Part shown: positions 15,666-25,300 of the stretch, piece by piece | Position numbering within the stretch: position 1 is the first letter of the stretch | How the letters are laid out: each line of letters starts with the position of its first letter | DNA from: Pedobacter sp. UBA1951 | GTDB taxonomy: Bacteria > Bacteroidota > Bacteroidia > Sphingobacteriales > Sphingobacteriaceae | Length of the DNA stretch: 33,788 nucleotides | Assembly: GCA_002336465.1 (NCBI GenBank) | Contig: DDEP01000010.1 | Location: 1 to 33,788 of the forward strand | Direction: 5' to 3' | Made by a program: the position numbers and the translations under genes | Notes under the pieces: generated by a model | The model's database searches: none | What the model was told of the DNA's origin: nothing | What the model saw: the letters and a program-made list of their open reading frames with translations, nothing else

Positions 15666-16706
15666 TTATCCTTGTTCCCACCATTTAGGCCAAGTATTTT
15701 CGAGATGATCCAAATTTACTTTTTCGCCTATTTTGGGCAAGGTTATAGGTATATGATTTGTTTCTGCAAGTAAAGACACTTGCTGTAAGGGTTCATACCA
15801 AGGGTGTTGAGCAAGTTTAAACTTAGAATGATGTACGGGCATAAAATTGGAAGCTTTTAATTCTTGTACCTCCTTAATAATCTCATCGGGAAGCGAATGG
15901 ATATAAGGCCATTTTGCATTGTACTGCCCACACTCAAGTATAGCCAGATCAAAAGGCCCAAATTGCTCACCTATATCTTTAAAGTGAGGGCCATAACCAC
16001 TATCCCCACCCAAAAAGATTTTTTTGGTAGGTGTTTGTAAAACAAAAGATGTCCACAATGAAATGTTCCTTGCAAAAAGCCTTCCCGAAAAATGCCTAGC
16101 AGGTGTTAAAGTAATGCTAAAACCTTCAGCTATATCAACCCGTTCGTACCAATTTTTTTCGATTAGTTTAGTTTTATCCCATCCCCAATATTCAAAATGT
16201 TGCGCCACACCCAAGCCACAAACTACCTTGTTTACTTTCTCTTTGAGTTGTTGTATGGTTTTATAGTCCAGATGATCCCAATGATCATGTGAGATCAACA
16301 GCACATCAATATGGGGCATATCTGCAGCTTGGTAATAATTAGTACCTGCAAATGCTTTTACAGAACCGGGTATTGGCGAGGCATTACCACTAAAAACAGG
16401 ATCTATTAAGAATTTAAGTCCGTTTACTTGTATAAAATAAGAACTGTGACCAAACCATACCAACACGTTTTCGTGAGGCGAAAGATCTTTAAGTGCTGTT
16501 TTTACAAACGGGATTGGAAATTTGGGGCTGGTATCGGGATGCTTGCCAAAGAAATTCCAAAGTACTTTTAACATGCTTTCGCCTTCTGCCAGTGCTGGGG
16601 TAAGTACCAAGTTTTGAAATTGGCCATTTTTGTAATTGGAAAGGGTATTAAAATAGGTCTTTCTTTTGGCATCGGGAAATTGGCCTATATTCTTCTTTAA
16701 ACTCAT
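15666..16706 (-). CDS. MBL-fold metallohydrolase (NAPE-PLD/UlaG-like)
   Basis: A 346-residue soluble protein of the metallo-beta-lactamase superfamily. The metal site is clear: HDHWDH with His140, His142, Asp144 and His145, then His205 (TPARHFSGR), Asp235 (FLGGDSGYG) and His292/His293 near the C terminus (PVHHSKF). The arrangement and the WFGHSSYFIQVNG block are those of the Beta-lactamase_2 group that includes N-acyl-phosphatidylethanolamine phospholipase D. No signal peptide or membrane segment is seen. It is divergent from the ABC-F gene across a 171-base gap with repeated operator-like sequences. A lipid or phosphodiester substrate is likely from the family but not shown. Confidence 0.9.
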   Translation of the reverse strand: MSLKKNIGQFPDAKRKTYFNTLSNYKNGQFQNLVLTPALAEGESMLKVLWNFFGKHPDTSPKFPIPFVKTALKDLSPHENVLVWFGHSSYFIQVNGLKFLIDPVFSGNASPIPGSVKAFAGTNYYQAADMPHIDVLLISHDHWDHLDYKTIQQLKEKVNKVVCGLGVAQHFEYWGWDKTKLIEKNWYERVDIAEGFSITLTPARHFSGRLFARNISLWTSFVLQTPTKKIFLGGDSGYGPHFKDIGEQFGPFDLAILECGQYNAKWPYIHSLPDEIIKEVQELKASNFMPVHHSKFKLAQHPWYEPLQQVSLLAETNHIPITLPKIGEKVNLDHLENTWPKWWEQG

Positions 16707-16789
16707 TATTCAGTATTTTTCTAAACGCAATTAAGCTTGTGCTTATACTTTGCATCGTCAAATTGAATGTACAAAAATTATTGGTTCAC

Positions 16790-16839
16790 AAAAGTTCATA
16801 TCTAAACTTTTAACAGTTAAATGAAACTTTTTACAGTTA
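16790..16839. repeat. Direct and inverted repeats in the divergent MBL/ABC-F promoter gap
   Basis: AAACTTTTAACAGTTA (16804-16819) and AAACTTTTTACAGTTA (16824-16839) differ at one base and have a period of 20 bp. AAAAGTT at 16790-16796 is the inverse of the AACTTTT at 16805-16811. The cluster ends 22 bases before the ABC-F -7 element at 16862, so it may be a binding site for a regulator of one or both genes. Confidence 0.5.
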
Positions 16840-16861
16840 GAAATTCCTCAATCTAATTCCT

Positions 16862-16869
16862 TACTTTTG
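16862..16869 (+). promoter_or_regulatory. -7 promoter element of the ABC-F gene
   Basis: TACTTTTG matches TAnnTTTG exactly and ends eight bases before the ATG at 16878, which implies a very short or leaderless-like 5' end. The repeat cluster lies just upstream. Confidence 0.5.
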
Positions 16870-16877
16870 CAGCCATA

Positions 16878-17945
16878 ATGATTTCAATCAATAATTTAAC
16901 TTTTCTAATTGGCTCAAGAGCCTTATATGACGAAGCAGACTGGCATATTAAACCCGGGGATAAGGCTGGTTTAATTGGTGCGAACGGTACAGGAAAATCT
17001 ACGCTGTTAAAACTGATTGTAGGCGACTATACGCCTACTTCGGGCAGTATTTCTATGGCAAAAGACCTTAGGATTGGTTACCTGAACCAAGACCTGCTTT
17101 CCATAGATTCACATCATAGTATTTTACATGTAGCTATGGAGGCTTTTGAACGTCAGAACAAGTTACATGATGAGATTGAAGAACTTTTAAAAGTTATAGA
17201 AACCGATTATAGCGAAGATGTGCTGAACAAATTGGCAGAAAAACAGCATGAGTTTGATGCTTTAGACGGTTACAACATAGAGTACAGAGCTCATGAGGTT
17301 TTGGCTGGTCTGGGTTTTAGTGATGAAGACCAATTACGCCCCTTAAATACTTTTTCGGGTGGATGGCGTATGCGGGTGATGTTGGCCAAAATACTCTTGC
17401 AGGATCCTGATATCTTATTATTAGATGAGCCTACCAACCACATGGACTTACCTTCTATTAAGTGGTTAGAAACTTATTTGGGTTCTTTTGAAGGGGCTAT
17501 CGTTATTGTATCGCACGATAGGTATTTCTTAGATAACATTGCCAATAAAATCTGGTTTATAGAAGGAGAGAAAATCAAGGAATATCCGGGTACTTATGCC
17601 GAGTTTGAAGAATGGGATGCTAAAAGGGTAAAACCTGCTCCAAAACCTATTCCCTTAAAACAGGAAGACAGCAAACCTAAGGTAGAGCCAAAACCTACTT
17701 CTCCTAATGTACAGCAACAGCTTAAAAAGTTAAACGATAAGCTCAAAAAAGTTGAAGAAGAGATTTCGGTATTCGAGGCAAATGTAAAGCAACTGGAAGC
17801 AGAACTTGCACGTGAAGAGATTTTTAGCAATCCGAAAAAATTAGAAGAAGTAAACCTGCAATATCTTAGTGAAAAAGAGCTTTTAAATGCTGCTCAAAAC
17901 AGTTGGGAAGAGCTTGCTTTAGAAATTATGACCTTGCAGGGGTAA
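16878..17945 (+). CDS. ABC-F type ATPase, single ATPase domain (internally shortened)
   Basis: A 355-residue protein with one ABC ATPase domain followed by a coiled-coil C-terminal domain. Walker A is GANGTGKST (34-42), the long arm-like insertion of the first ABC-F domain spans about 81-150, the signature is FSGGW (159-163), Walker B is LLLDEP (180-185) and the H-loop is SHDRYFLD (212-219). The next segment, NKIWFIEGEKIKEYPGTYAE, resembles the end of the second ATPase domain of full-length relatives, then comes a Pro/Lys-rich linker (250-275) and a coiled coil (278-350). Usual ABC-F proteins have 530-650 residues, two ATPase domains and an interdomain linker for the ribosomal P-site tRNA. 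Here the linker and most of domain 2 are absent, with no frameshift. It may work as a dimer on the ribosome or be inactive; this is inference. Confidence 0.85.
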   Translation: MISINNLTFLIGSRALYDEADWHIKPGDKAGLIGANGTGKSTLLKLIVGDYTPTSGSISMAKDLRIGYLNQDLLSIDSHHSILHVAMEAFERQNKLHDEIEELLKVIETDYSEDVLNKLAEKQHEFDALDGYNIEYRAHEVLAGLGFSDEDQLRPLNTFSGGWRMRVMLAKILLQDPDILLLDEPTNHMDLPSIKWLETYLGSFEGAIVIVSHDRYFLDNIANKIWFIEGEKIKEYPGTYAEFEEWDAKRVKPAPKPIPLKQEDSKPKVEPKPTSPNVQQQLKKLNDKLKKVEEEISVFEANVKQLEAELAREEIFSNPKKLEEVNLQYLSEKELLNAAQNSWEELALEIMTLQG

Positions 17946-18006
17946 ATACCCTATTTTAACATCTGACCTTAATTATTTATCTTAGGCACTTAAGTGCTTA
18001 TAATTG

Positions 18007-19272
18007 ATGGTTAGATGTTTATTTTTTGCTTTATTGCTTGTTTTCACCCTACAGGGTGCTAAAGCTCAGAATCAGGTTTATGACAACAAGGTTTTTAAAC
18101 CTAATCTAAAAACCATTCAATGTTACAACAGCCAAAAAGAGCAATCTTTTCCAATCATCAATTTAAAGAGCAACGAGACCATCACTTTTGCTTTTGACGA
18201 CCTAGATGGTGGCCAAAAGAATTACAGCTATACTATAGAGCATTGTACTTACGACTGGAAATCGTCTAGGTTAAATACAATGGACTATCTCGAAACCTTT
18301 AAAGAAGATATTATCTTCAATTATAAATACTCATTTAATACACTGGTAAAATTTACCAATTACCGTTTAACTCTACCTAACGAGCAAATCAAACCTAAAA
18401 TTGCAGGCAATTATATTCTAAAGGTCTATGAAAATAACAGGCCCGAAAACGTAGTGATCACTCAACGTTTTTACATTACCAATAATACAGTTAATGTAGG
18501 CGCAGAAGTGGTTCCCAGTACCGATGTAGCTAACCGTAACACCAAGCAAAAGGTAAACTTTACGATCTTTCATCAAATTCCTATTGCAAACCCCAATTTA
18601 GATATCAAAGCGGTGGTTATGCAGAACAATATTCCTTATAGCAAAATTGTGAATACCAAACCCTTATATATTAGACAGGGTTCACTGGTTTATAATGAAT
18701 TAAATGCCAATGAATTTTGGGGAGGTAATGAGTTCAGAAAATTTGATATCCGCAGCTTTAGGTACAATGCAGAACATGTTGCAGATATTTATAGAGACAG
18801 CATTCAAAACGTAATCTTATCTACAGATCTGGCCAATAAATCGTCAAGATACAGCAACCAGTTTGATGAAAATGGCAACTTCTATATCAGAAATACCGAC
18901 GGAAGAGATAACATTACAGACAGTGATTATGCCGCTATTTATTTTACCCTGAGTGCCACACCACCAACACCGGGTGGTACGGCATATGTTGTAGGTGCAT
19001 TTAACAACTACGCTTTAACCGATGAGAATAAACTTACTTATGATGCAGCAAAAGGCAGATTTCATGGTAAGATTAAACTTAAACAGGGTTTATATGATTT
19101 TAAGTACATCTGGTTAGATGAAAACAACAAGATCAATGAAACGGCTTTTGAGGGTTCGTTCTTCGAAACAGAGAACAATTACCAAATACTGGTTTATCAT
19201 CGCCGTCCGGGTAGCAGGTTTGATGACCTGATTGGCTTTGCCAATATCAATAATGTGAAAAATGCTAAATAA
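18007..19272 (+). CDS. Type IX secretion system plug protein (DUF5103)
   Basis: A 421-residue exported protein with a signal peptide MVRCLFFALLLVFTLQGAKA. A TTG three bases before the ATG would add one residue. The N-terminal beta domain (about 25-155) has the short markers FAFDDLDGGQKNYSYTIEHC and TYDWKSSRLNTMDYLETFKE. The C-terminal domain (about 305-400) is an Ig- or glycogen-binding-like fold with GGTAYVVGAFNNYALTDENK. In related species the plug protein closes the outer membrane translocon SprA/Sov of the type IX secretion system on the side not bound to PorV. A 12-bp palindrome, GCACTTAAGTGC at 17986-17997, lies just before it. It is a single gene facing mscL. Confidence 0.88.
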   Translation: MVRCLFFALLLVFTLQGAKAQNQVYDNKVFKPNLKTIQCYNSQKEQSFPIINLKSNETITFAFDDLDGGQKNYSYTIEHCTYDWKSSRLNTMDYLETFKEDIIFNYKYSFNTLVKFTNYRLTLPNEQIKPKIAGNYILKVYENNRPENVVITQRFYITNNTVNVGAEVVPSTDVANRNTKQKVNFTIFHQIPIANPNLDIKAVVMQNNIPYSKIVNTKPLYIRQGSLVYNELNANEFWGGNEFRKFDIRSFRYNAEHVADIYRDSIQNVILSTDLANKSSRYSNQFDENGNFYIRNTDGRDNITDSDYAAIYFTLSATPPTPGGTAYVVGAFNNYALTDENKLTYDAAKGRFHGKIKLKQGLYDFKYIWLDENNKINETAFEGSFFETENNYQILVYHRRPGSRFDDLIGFANINNVKNAK

Positions 19273-19274
19273 GC

Positions 19275-19353
19275 AACAGAAAAAGTTACTTAAAAATCAA
19301 TACACTTTGCTTAGTTCAACTGCAATTAGTATGATTTCTAAGTAACTTCTGTT
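19275..19353. terminator. Long inverted repeat between convergent genes
   Basis: AACAGAAAAAGTTACTTA (19275-19292) pairs with TAAGTAACTTCTGTT (19339-19353) over 15 bases with a 3-base bulge. The gene ends on both sides (19272 and 19375) are close, and T-runs follow on the plus strand. The loop of about 46 bases is longer than usual, so a bidirectional terminator is likely but not certain. Confidence 0.45.
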
Positions 19354-19374
19354 TTATCAGAAAATTTGTTACGC

Positions 19375-19761
19375 TTATTTATTTTTTAACAAGTCGCGTA
19401 TCTCAGTAAGCAATACCTGATCTTGTGTAGGCGCCGGTGCTGCTGCCGGTACTTCTTCTTCTTTTCTCTTCATTCTGTTTACTAACCTAATGATCAAGAA
19501 CAGTACAAAAGCAATGATAATAAACGAAATTACGGTTGATAAAAAATTGCCGTATTTAATTGCTGTTCCCGGAATTGTAAGCTGAGCCAGATTATCTAAT
19601 TTAGCTGCCTTTAAAGCTGGCGCCAATACCGCAGGTGTAATGATATCTTCCACCATCGAGTTTATGATCTTACCAAATGCGCCGCCAATGATCACACCGA
19701 CTGCTAAATCAATCACATTGCCTTTTACGGCAAAATCTCTAAATTCTTTTACAAATCCCAT
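19375..19761 (-). CDS. mscL: Large-conductance mechanosensitive channel MscL
   Basis: A 128-residue membrane protein of typical MscL length. The N terminus MGFVKEFRDFAVKGNVIDLA and the first transmembrane helix GVIIGGAFGKIINSMVEDII are diagnostic. TM2 is FLSTVISFIIIAFVLFLIIR, followed by a charged MKRKEEE segment, an Ala/Pro linker and a C-terminal helix LLTEIRDLL. It forms a pentameric pore in the inner membrane that opens under high tension and releases solutes at hypo-osmotic shock. It is a single gene, convergent with the plug gene and divergent from rpoN. Confidence 0.97.
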   Translation of the reverse strand: MGFVKEFRDFAVKGNVIDLAVGVIIGGAFGKIINSMVEDIITPAVLAPALKAAKLDNLAQLTIPGTAIKYGNFLSTVISFIIIAFVLFLIIRLVNRMKRKEEEVPAAAPAPTQDQVLLTEIRDLLKNK

Positions 19762-19861
19762 AAGTAATTTCTGTTTAAATTTTTTAAAACTCTATTTTAC
19801 ATAAACTACCTAAAAGTAGTTTATAAAATTAAATTAATAAAAAAAATCTAAAGCATTTATG

Positions 19862-19869
19862 TATTTTTG
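19862..19869 (+). promoter_or_regulatory. -7 promoter element of rpoN
   Basis: TATTTTTG matches TAnnTTTG exactly and ends 23 bases before the rpoN ATG at 19893. No clear -33 element was found. Confidence 0.45.
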
Positions 19870-19892
19870 AAAACTTTAACCACTCGTAGGGT

Positions 19893-21368
19893 ATGCTAAA
19901 ACAAAATCTTCAGCAAAAACTATTACAAAAACTTTCACCTCAGCAAATTCAATTCATCAAATTGTTGCAGGTGCCAACTGTTGCTTTAGATACACGTATT
20001 AAAGAAGAATTAGAAGAAAATCCTGCTTTAGAAGATTCAAGTTTAGTTTCTTTGGATGAACCTAAAGGCGAATATGACGACCTGAATGATGACAAGCAGG
20101 AATATGACGAAAATAGTGGCGAAGAAAGTTCTTTAGATGAATTTAATGTAGATGATTATCTGCAAGATGATGACTCTAGCGATTACAGCACTTCTTTTAA
20201 TAACGGCGACGATGAAGACGATAAAAAGGAAACACCCATAGCGGTTGAAAGTACTTTTTTTGAAAGCCTTCAACAGCAATTAGACCTTGTACCTCTATCT
20301 AATCAAGATTTTGTTATAGGTAAACAAATTATAGGTAGTCTTGATGATGATGGTTATCTACGCAGACCTATCACTTCTATGATAGATGATTTGGCTTTTT
20401 CTCAGAATGTAATTGTTGAGGAAGAAGATGTAGTAGAAATGCTCAAGGTTATCCAAAATTTTGACCCTGCTGGTATTGCTGCAAGAGATTTACAGGAATG
20501 CTTATGCTTGCAGTTAAAAAGAAAAGATACTGCTAACCCTATCATTAAAAAAGCTATTGAGGTTGTTGAACATCACCTAGAGGAATTTACCAAAAAACAT
20601 TACGATAAGCTCGAAAAATCTGTAGGTATCAGCAGTGAGGAGTTAAAAGAAGTGGTGAATGAAATCTTGAAGCTTAACCCTAAACCCGGAGATTCAAACC
20701 AAATTACCACCAAACAATTACAGATTATACCCGATTTTCATATCAGTAATAACGAAGGTACTTTAATCTTAACATTAAATGCTCGTAACGCACCCGAACT
20801 AAGAGTTAGTCGCTCTTATATGGAAATGTTCGACCATTATGAAAAAGCTTCGCAAAAAGACAAAAAGCTAAAAGAGGCGGTACAGTTTGTTAAACAGAAA
20901 TTAGATTCTGCCAAATGGTTTATTGATGCAATTAAACAAAGACAGCAAACTTTGTTAAAAACCATGAATGCCATTATGCATTATCAGTACGAATATTTTT
21001 TAACTGGCGATGAGCGCAAGCTTAAACCTATGATCCTAAAAGATATTGCTGATAAAATCGATATGGATATTTCAACCGTTTCGCGTGTAGCCAATTCTAA
21101 ATATGTGCAAACAGAATTTGGCACTTTCTTATTAAAATCTTTCTTCTCTGAGGCCATACAAACAGAAAGTGGAGAGGAAGTTTCTAATAAAGAAGTTAAA
21201 AAAATCCTTGAAGACTGCATTAACAAAGAGGATAAACGCAAACCTCTGGCTGATGAGAAATTAACGGAGATCTTGAAAGAACATGGCTATAATATAGCCC
21301 GAAGAACTGTTGCCAAATACCGTGAACAAATGAATATTCCGGTAGCAAGGTTGCGCAAAGAACTATAG
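19893..21368 (+). CDS. rpoN: RNA polymerase sigma-54 factor
   Basis: A 491-residue sigma-54. Region I is glutamine-rich and leucine-rich (KQNLQQKLLQKLSPQQIQFI, 3-22), with the ELEENPALED block near 38. Region II is very acidic (about 45-120, many Asp, Glu and Ser). The core-binding domain follows (LQQQLDLVPLSNQDFVIGKQ, then NFDPAGIAARDLQECL). The DNA-binding domain carries DIADKIDMDISTVSRVANSK and the RpoN box ARRTVAKYRE near the C terminus. It directs polymerase to -24/-12 promoters and needs AAA+ activators; none is encoded in this window. The gene overlaps the end of the PorP/SprF gene by 6 bases, tail to tail. Confidence 0.97.
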   Translation: MLKQNLQQKLLQKLSPQQIQFIKLLQVPTVALDTRIKEELEENPALEDSSLVSLDEPKGEYDDLNDDKQEYDENSGEESSLDEFNVDDYLQDDDSSDYSTSFNNGDDEDDKKETPIAVESTFFESLQQQLDLVPLSNQDFVIGKQIIGSLDDDGYLRRPITSMIDDLAFSQNVIVEEEDVVEMLKVIQNFDPAGIAARDLQECLCLQLKRKDTANPIIKKAIEVVEHHLEEFTKKHYDKLEKSVGISSEELKEVVNEILKLNPKPGDSNQITTKQLQIIPDFHISNNEGTLILTLNARNAPELRVSRSYMEMFDHYEKASQKDKKLKEAVQFVKQKLDSAKWFIDAIKQRQQTLLKTMNAIMHYQYEYFLTGDERKLKPMILKDIADKIDMDISTVSRVANSKYVQTEFGTFLLKSFFSEAIQTESGEEVSNKEVKKILEDCINKEDKRKPLADEKLTEILKEHGYNIARRTVAKYREQMNIPVARLRKEL

Positions 21369-22343
21369 TCTTATTCTTGCCGTAATTTCATGTGAGCCCG
21401 AAGTGATGCTCTTGATTTCTGATGTGGTATAATCATAAGTATAGCCCACGCTAACCTTGTTGAGCACATCGAAACCAAATGAACCTGTAAAGGCATCGTT
21501 TTTACGGTAACCGGCTGCAAGCCATACCAAATTCTTATACCCTACTTTTAGGTTCACATCAAATGCTTTAGGTAAAGGATTTACATATTTTAGCATTACA
21601 GATGGTAGCACCGAAAAATTGGTGTTTATCCAAAACCGGTATCCGGTAGTTATAAAATAATGTGCAGCATCTTTACCTTCTGTGTAATTGCCATCAAAAG
21701 CAAGTTTATTCTTAATGATCTGTTGCATTGAAGCGCCAAAATAATAACTAGATCCGTACAAATAAATACCAGCATTTAGATCAGGTGTATATTTATTGAT
21801 TTGTTCTGAAGTTCCCACTACCGGATCATCAGGCTCTTCAAATTTCAATGTAGAATTATCTAAACCAAGCCTGTTAACGCCTGCACCAAAGCCAACGGCA
21901 AGGTTAAACACATTTGCAATGGATAAATGATAAGCATAGGTAAAATTTGCGGTTATCCTTGTTAAAGGGCCTGTTTTATCGCTCAGAAAAACCGCTCCTA
22001 TGGCATGGTGTGATAAAGAAGATTGGTAATCGAACATTTCGTCTTTGGTTTCGGGATCATTAACGCCTAGATCGCTAGTTGTATATGTGGCCATATCTCC
22101 GCCAAAAGAAATGGGCATGCTCATGGTTAAATAAGCTGTTTTAGGTGCACTTTCAACCTTCTGCCACTGGTTACGTATGCCCATCCTGATATCTATACCA
22201 TTGTACATACCTGTAACAGCGGGATTGATTACCGACATGTTTTGCTGATATTGTGAATAATGAGGTTTTTGCTGCGCATATCCACCAAATGCAGCAAACA
22301 ACAAAACAATCAATACTATTAATTTATGTTTCATTCCCATCAT
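21363..22343 (-). CDS. PorP/SprF family type IX secretion membrane protein
   Basis: A 326-residue outer membrane beta-barrel protein with a signal peptide ending near GGYAQQKPHYSQYQQNMSVI. The opening HYSQYQQNMSVINPAVTG and the later HHAIGAVFLSDKTGPLT and GYTYDYTTSEIKSI blocks are the family's hallmarks. Its ATG overlaps the stop of the large surface protein gene upstream as ATGA, so the two are translationally coupled. The standard arrangement pairs a SprB-like adhesin with a SprF-like partner that helps its surface export or anchoring. SprF in gliding bacteria or PorP in others are alternative names for the same family. Its 3' end overlaps the convergent rpoN by 6 bases. Confidence 0.92.
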   Translation of the reverse strand: MMGMKHKLIVLIVLLFAAFGGYAQQKPHYSQYQQNMSVINPAVTGMYNGIDIRMGIRNQWQKVESAPKTAYLTMSMPISFGGDMATYTTSDLGVNDPETKDEMFDYQSSLSHHAIGAVFLSDKTGPLTRITANFTYAYHLSIANVFNLAVGFGAGVNRLGLDNSTLKFEEPDDPVVGTSEQINKYTPDLNAGIYLYGSSYYFGASMQQIIKNKLAFDGNYTEGKDAAHYFITTGYRFWINTNFSVLPSVMLKYVNPLPKAFDVNLKVGYKNLVWLAAGYRKNDAFTGSFGFDVLNKVSVGYTYDYTTSEIKSITSGSHEITARIRL

Positions 22344-25300
22344 CTTAAAACCGTTACAGAGCCTGTATATCTTTTTCGGCCATTATTAGGCTCGATAATA
22401 TAATAGTAAACCCCAACAGGAACATCTATCCCATTAAAGCGTCCATCCCAAGGCGTGTTATAAGGCTTGGCAAAAAATACTTTTTGTCCGTAGCGGTTAA
22501 ATATACTTACTGTACCTTCCTTAACCGTTTCCAAATATTTAATATTCCAAGTATCATTCTTACCATCACCATTAGGGCTGAATACATTAGGTATATCTGG
22601 ATTTTCATGCACAAATACATTAAAAGTTTTATAGGTAGTGCATTTATCTGATTTCACTTCTAATGTATAAGTTGTGGTCTTTTCTGGGTTTGCCACAGGG
22701 TTCAGCTCAGTAGCACTGCTCAATCCCACGGCTGGCGACCACTTATAAGTAAGCCTATTACCTGTTACACCTATGTTAAATTTCTTCTCCCCTCCCAATA
22801 TAATGTGCATATCATCACCTTTTATAATCTGAGGGTTTTCATTTACTTCAACGCTAACCGTCTTTTCTTCTGTGCAGGCATGATCTGTGGTAAACACCAC
22901 TTTAATATCAAATATGCCAGGGCCTGCTATTTTTGGACTAAATAATCCTGATGCAGATACGCCTTTGCCGGTAAACACAGCGCTTACAGGTACATTATTC
23001 TCATTCGTGAACGTAAGTTGCACCGGATTGTCATCTTCGCAAAAAGGAGCCACATTTTCTATCTTTACCAAAGGTGCCGGATATACCGTTACCTGTATAG
23101 GATTTGAAGTAGTATAACAGTTCTGACCAGAGTAAGCTATCATTACCACGTTATAGGTTTCGGTTTTGCCTGTATTTGGATATTTATATGAAAAAACCTG
23201 TCCCGGTTGCGGCCTGCTAAAACTAACCGTTGAAGCTGCATTATTTATACCCGCCTTATAATCAAAAATCCATTCTACTCGTGTAATCGCCCCAAAACTA
23301 ACCGAACTGTTTTGTTCAAATAAAATCTCATTATTGGCACAGAACGTCTGGCCTATTTTAGCTTTTATCTCTGTAATAAGCGGGGTTGCTCCATTAATTA
23401 CGACTTGTTTGGTCAAAGTTACCGAGCAACCATTTACATCTGTAGCCGTTACTTTTACAGTATAGTTGCCCACACTGTTATATTTATGCTTAGGATTTTG
23501 CAAGGTGCGTTGCGCAACGTCATTAGAACCATCGCCAAAATCCCATAGCCAAGAGTTTATATTTCCTTTAAGCACACGCCCTTCAAAACTTACCATATCT
23601 GCCACACAAGATTCGGGCAAGTCAAAGTCTATTTCTGGCGACAGCTTAACTAAAATGTCTTTTTCAATAGTATGCGAGCACATTCCTGCTGTTATAGCAG
23701 TTAATTTCACTTTATAGGTGCCTTCTTTAAGGTAAGTATGCTCAGGTGTTTCATTGGTTACGAGCGCGGTACCATCGCCAAAATCCCATTGATAAGCAAC
23801 CGAGGTGTTCTGCGGAACCAAGGTTTTATTTACGAAAGTTAATTTGTTACCTGAGCAACGTGAAACTGGCAGTTCAAAATCTGCAACAGGTAAATCTACA
23901 ATGGTAATTTTCTTAGTGATAAAAAGTTGACAACCTGTTTCTGTAGTGCCATACAGTTTGATTTCTTTTTCTCCCGGCGTTGTATAGGTATGCTTAGTAT
24001 CTTTATCCGTTGAAGTTGAACCATCACCAAACTCCCATTTCCAGTCTTTAGCTGTATTGCTAATACCTACTGATAGATTTTTAAAATCAATGGAGCTGTT
24101 GATACAGGCTATGGCAGGAACAGAAAAATCGGGCTTAAACACATCAAACTTAGTAGAAATAATCTGTTCGCTTGAACAATCTTTACCTGCAGGTGGAACA
24201 ACTGTAGCAGTAAGTGTAAATGTTCCTCCTTGATTAAAATAAGTAGCAGGGACATTATATTTATACAAATAGTAAGTAGTGCCATCAAGATCGTAAGTAG
24301 TATAAGCCGGCGTATTAATGGTTTCAACTTTTTTACCGCCATTTAAATCCCATACAATCTTATCTGTTAAAAATGGCAATTGTAATACACTTTCAAAACC
24401 TGTGCCCACGCAAAAGTTAGTTGAAGCAGTGCTGCTTCCTTGCTCAAACATTTTTATATTTGAACTGAGGTTCTTTAAATCGGTACCTGCCAAATAAGCA
24501 TAAGACTCTACCGTACCGTAACCGTATGCAATAGCTACAAAACCACCCTCAGCTTTTAATCTATGCTGAGCTCCCATACCGGTAACATCAATAATAGCAT
24601 AACTGTAATTACTATTTGGTATGGCTTTGAACTTACTATCAAAGCTATTTCCATCTAAAGTAAAACCACTAACATCTGCTGTTTTGATAATGATGTTCAA
24701 ATAATAATTTACAATATTTGTGTTTACTCCTGTTACACTATTCAACTTTGAATATACCGTTATATCTTTTAGCGTTTGTTCAATGGGGTTTAGAATAGTC
24801 ATCTCGGGATCACCAGGATAAGGTTGATTAGCCGTTTGGATTGGATGATTATTAATGTTACAGGTTTGCGAAGTTTGGTATTGCGCAACGGCTATTGGAC
24901 GATCAGATTTAATTACATTAGCTGTTTTTGAGGAAAACGTAATCATACTGCCTTTTGAGTAAGGATTATTTAACGCTATGCCATTTGCTGAACTTGTACT
25001 ACCGTTAATGTTGATCGTTGTATGATCTTCTGCTACGATTATTCTTATCACATCGCTATTACCATTTTCAGTATTGTAAAAAGGTGCCGAAACAAAGTTC
25101 TTTCCCCATGAAGAAACCGGAAACATTTGTTGCAAAAGATTATCTCCACCACTCGGATTGCGGCTACTCCCACTTTCGCAAAACGCCGTCCAGGTACTAC
25201 CTGAAAAAACCGCAAATGACTTGCAATTGGTAGATTTGATGTAAGTCCCGGAAACGTCTCCTGAAGATTGAAATTGGTAAATCTCTCCCTTGTTTAGGGT

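Noticed and set aside
17986..17997. GCACTTAAGTGC palindrome before the plug gene
   Set aside because: Perfect but only 12 bp, alone, and without nearby repeats or a promoter; not enough to call an operator.
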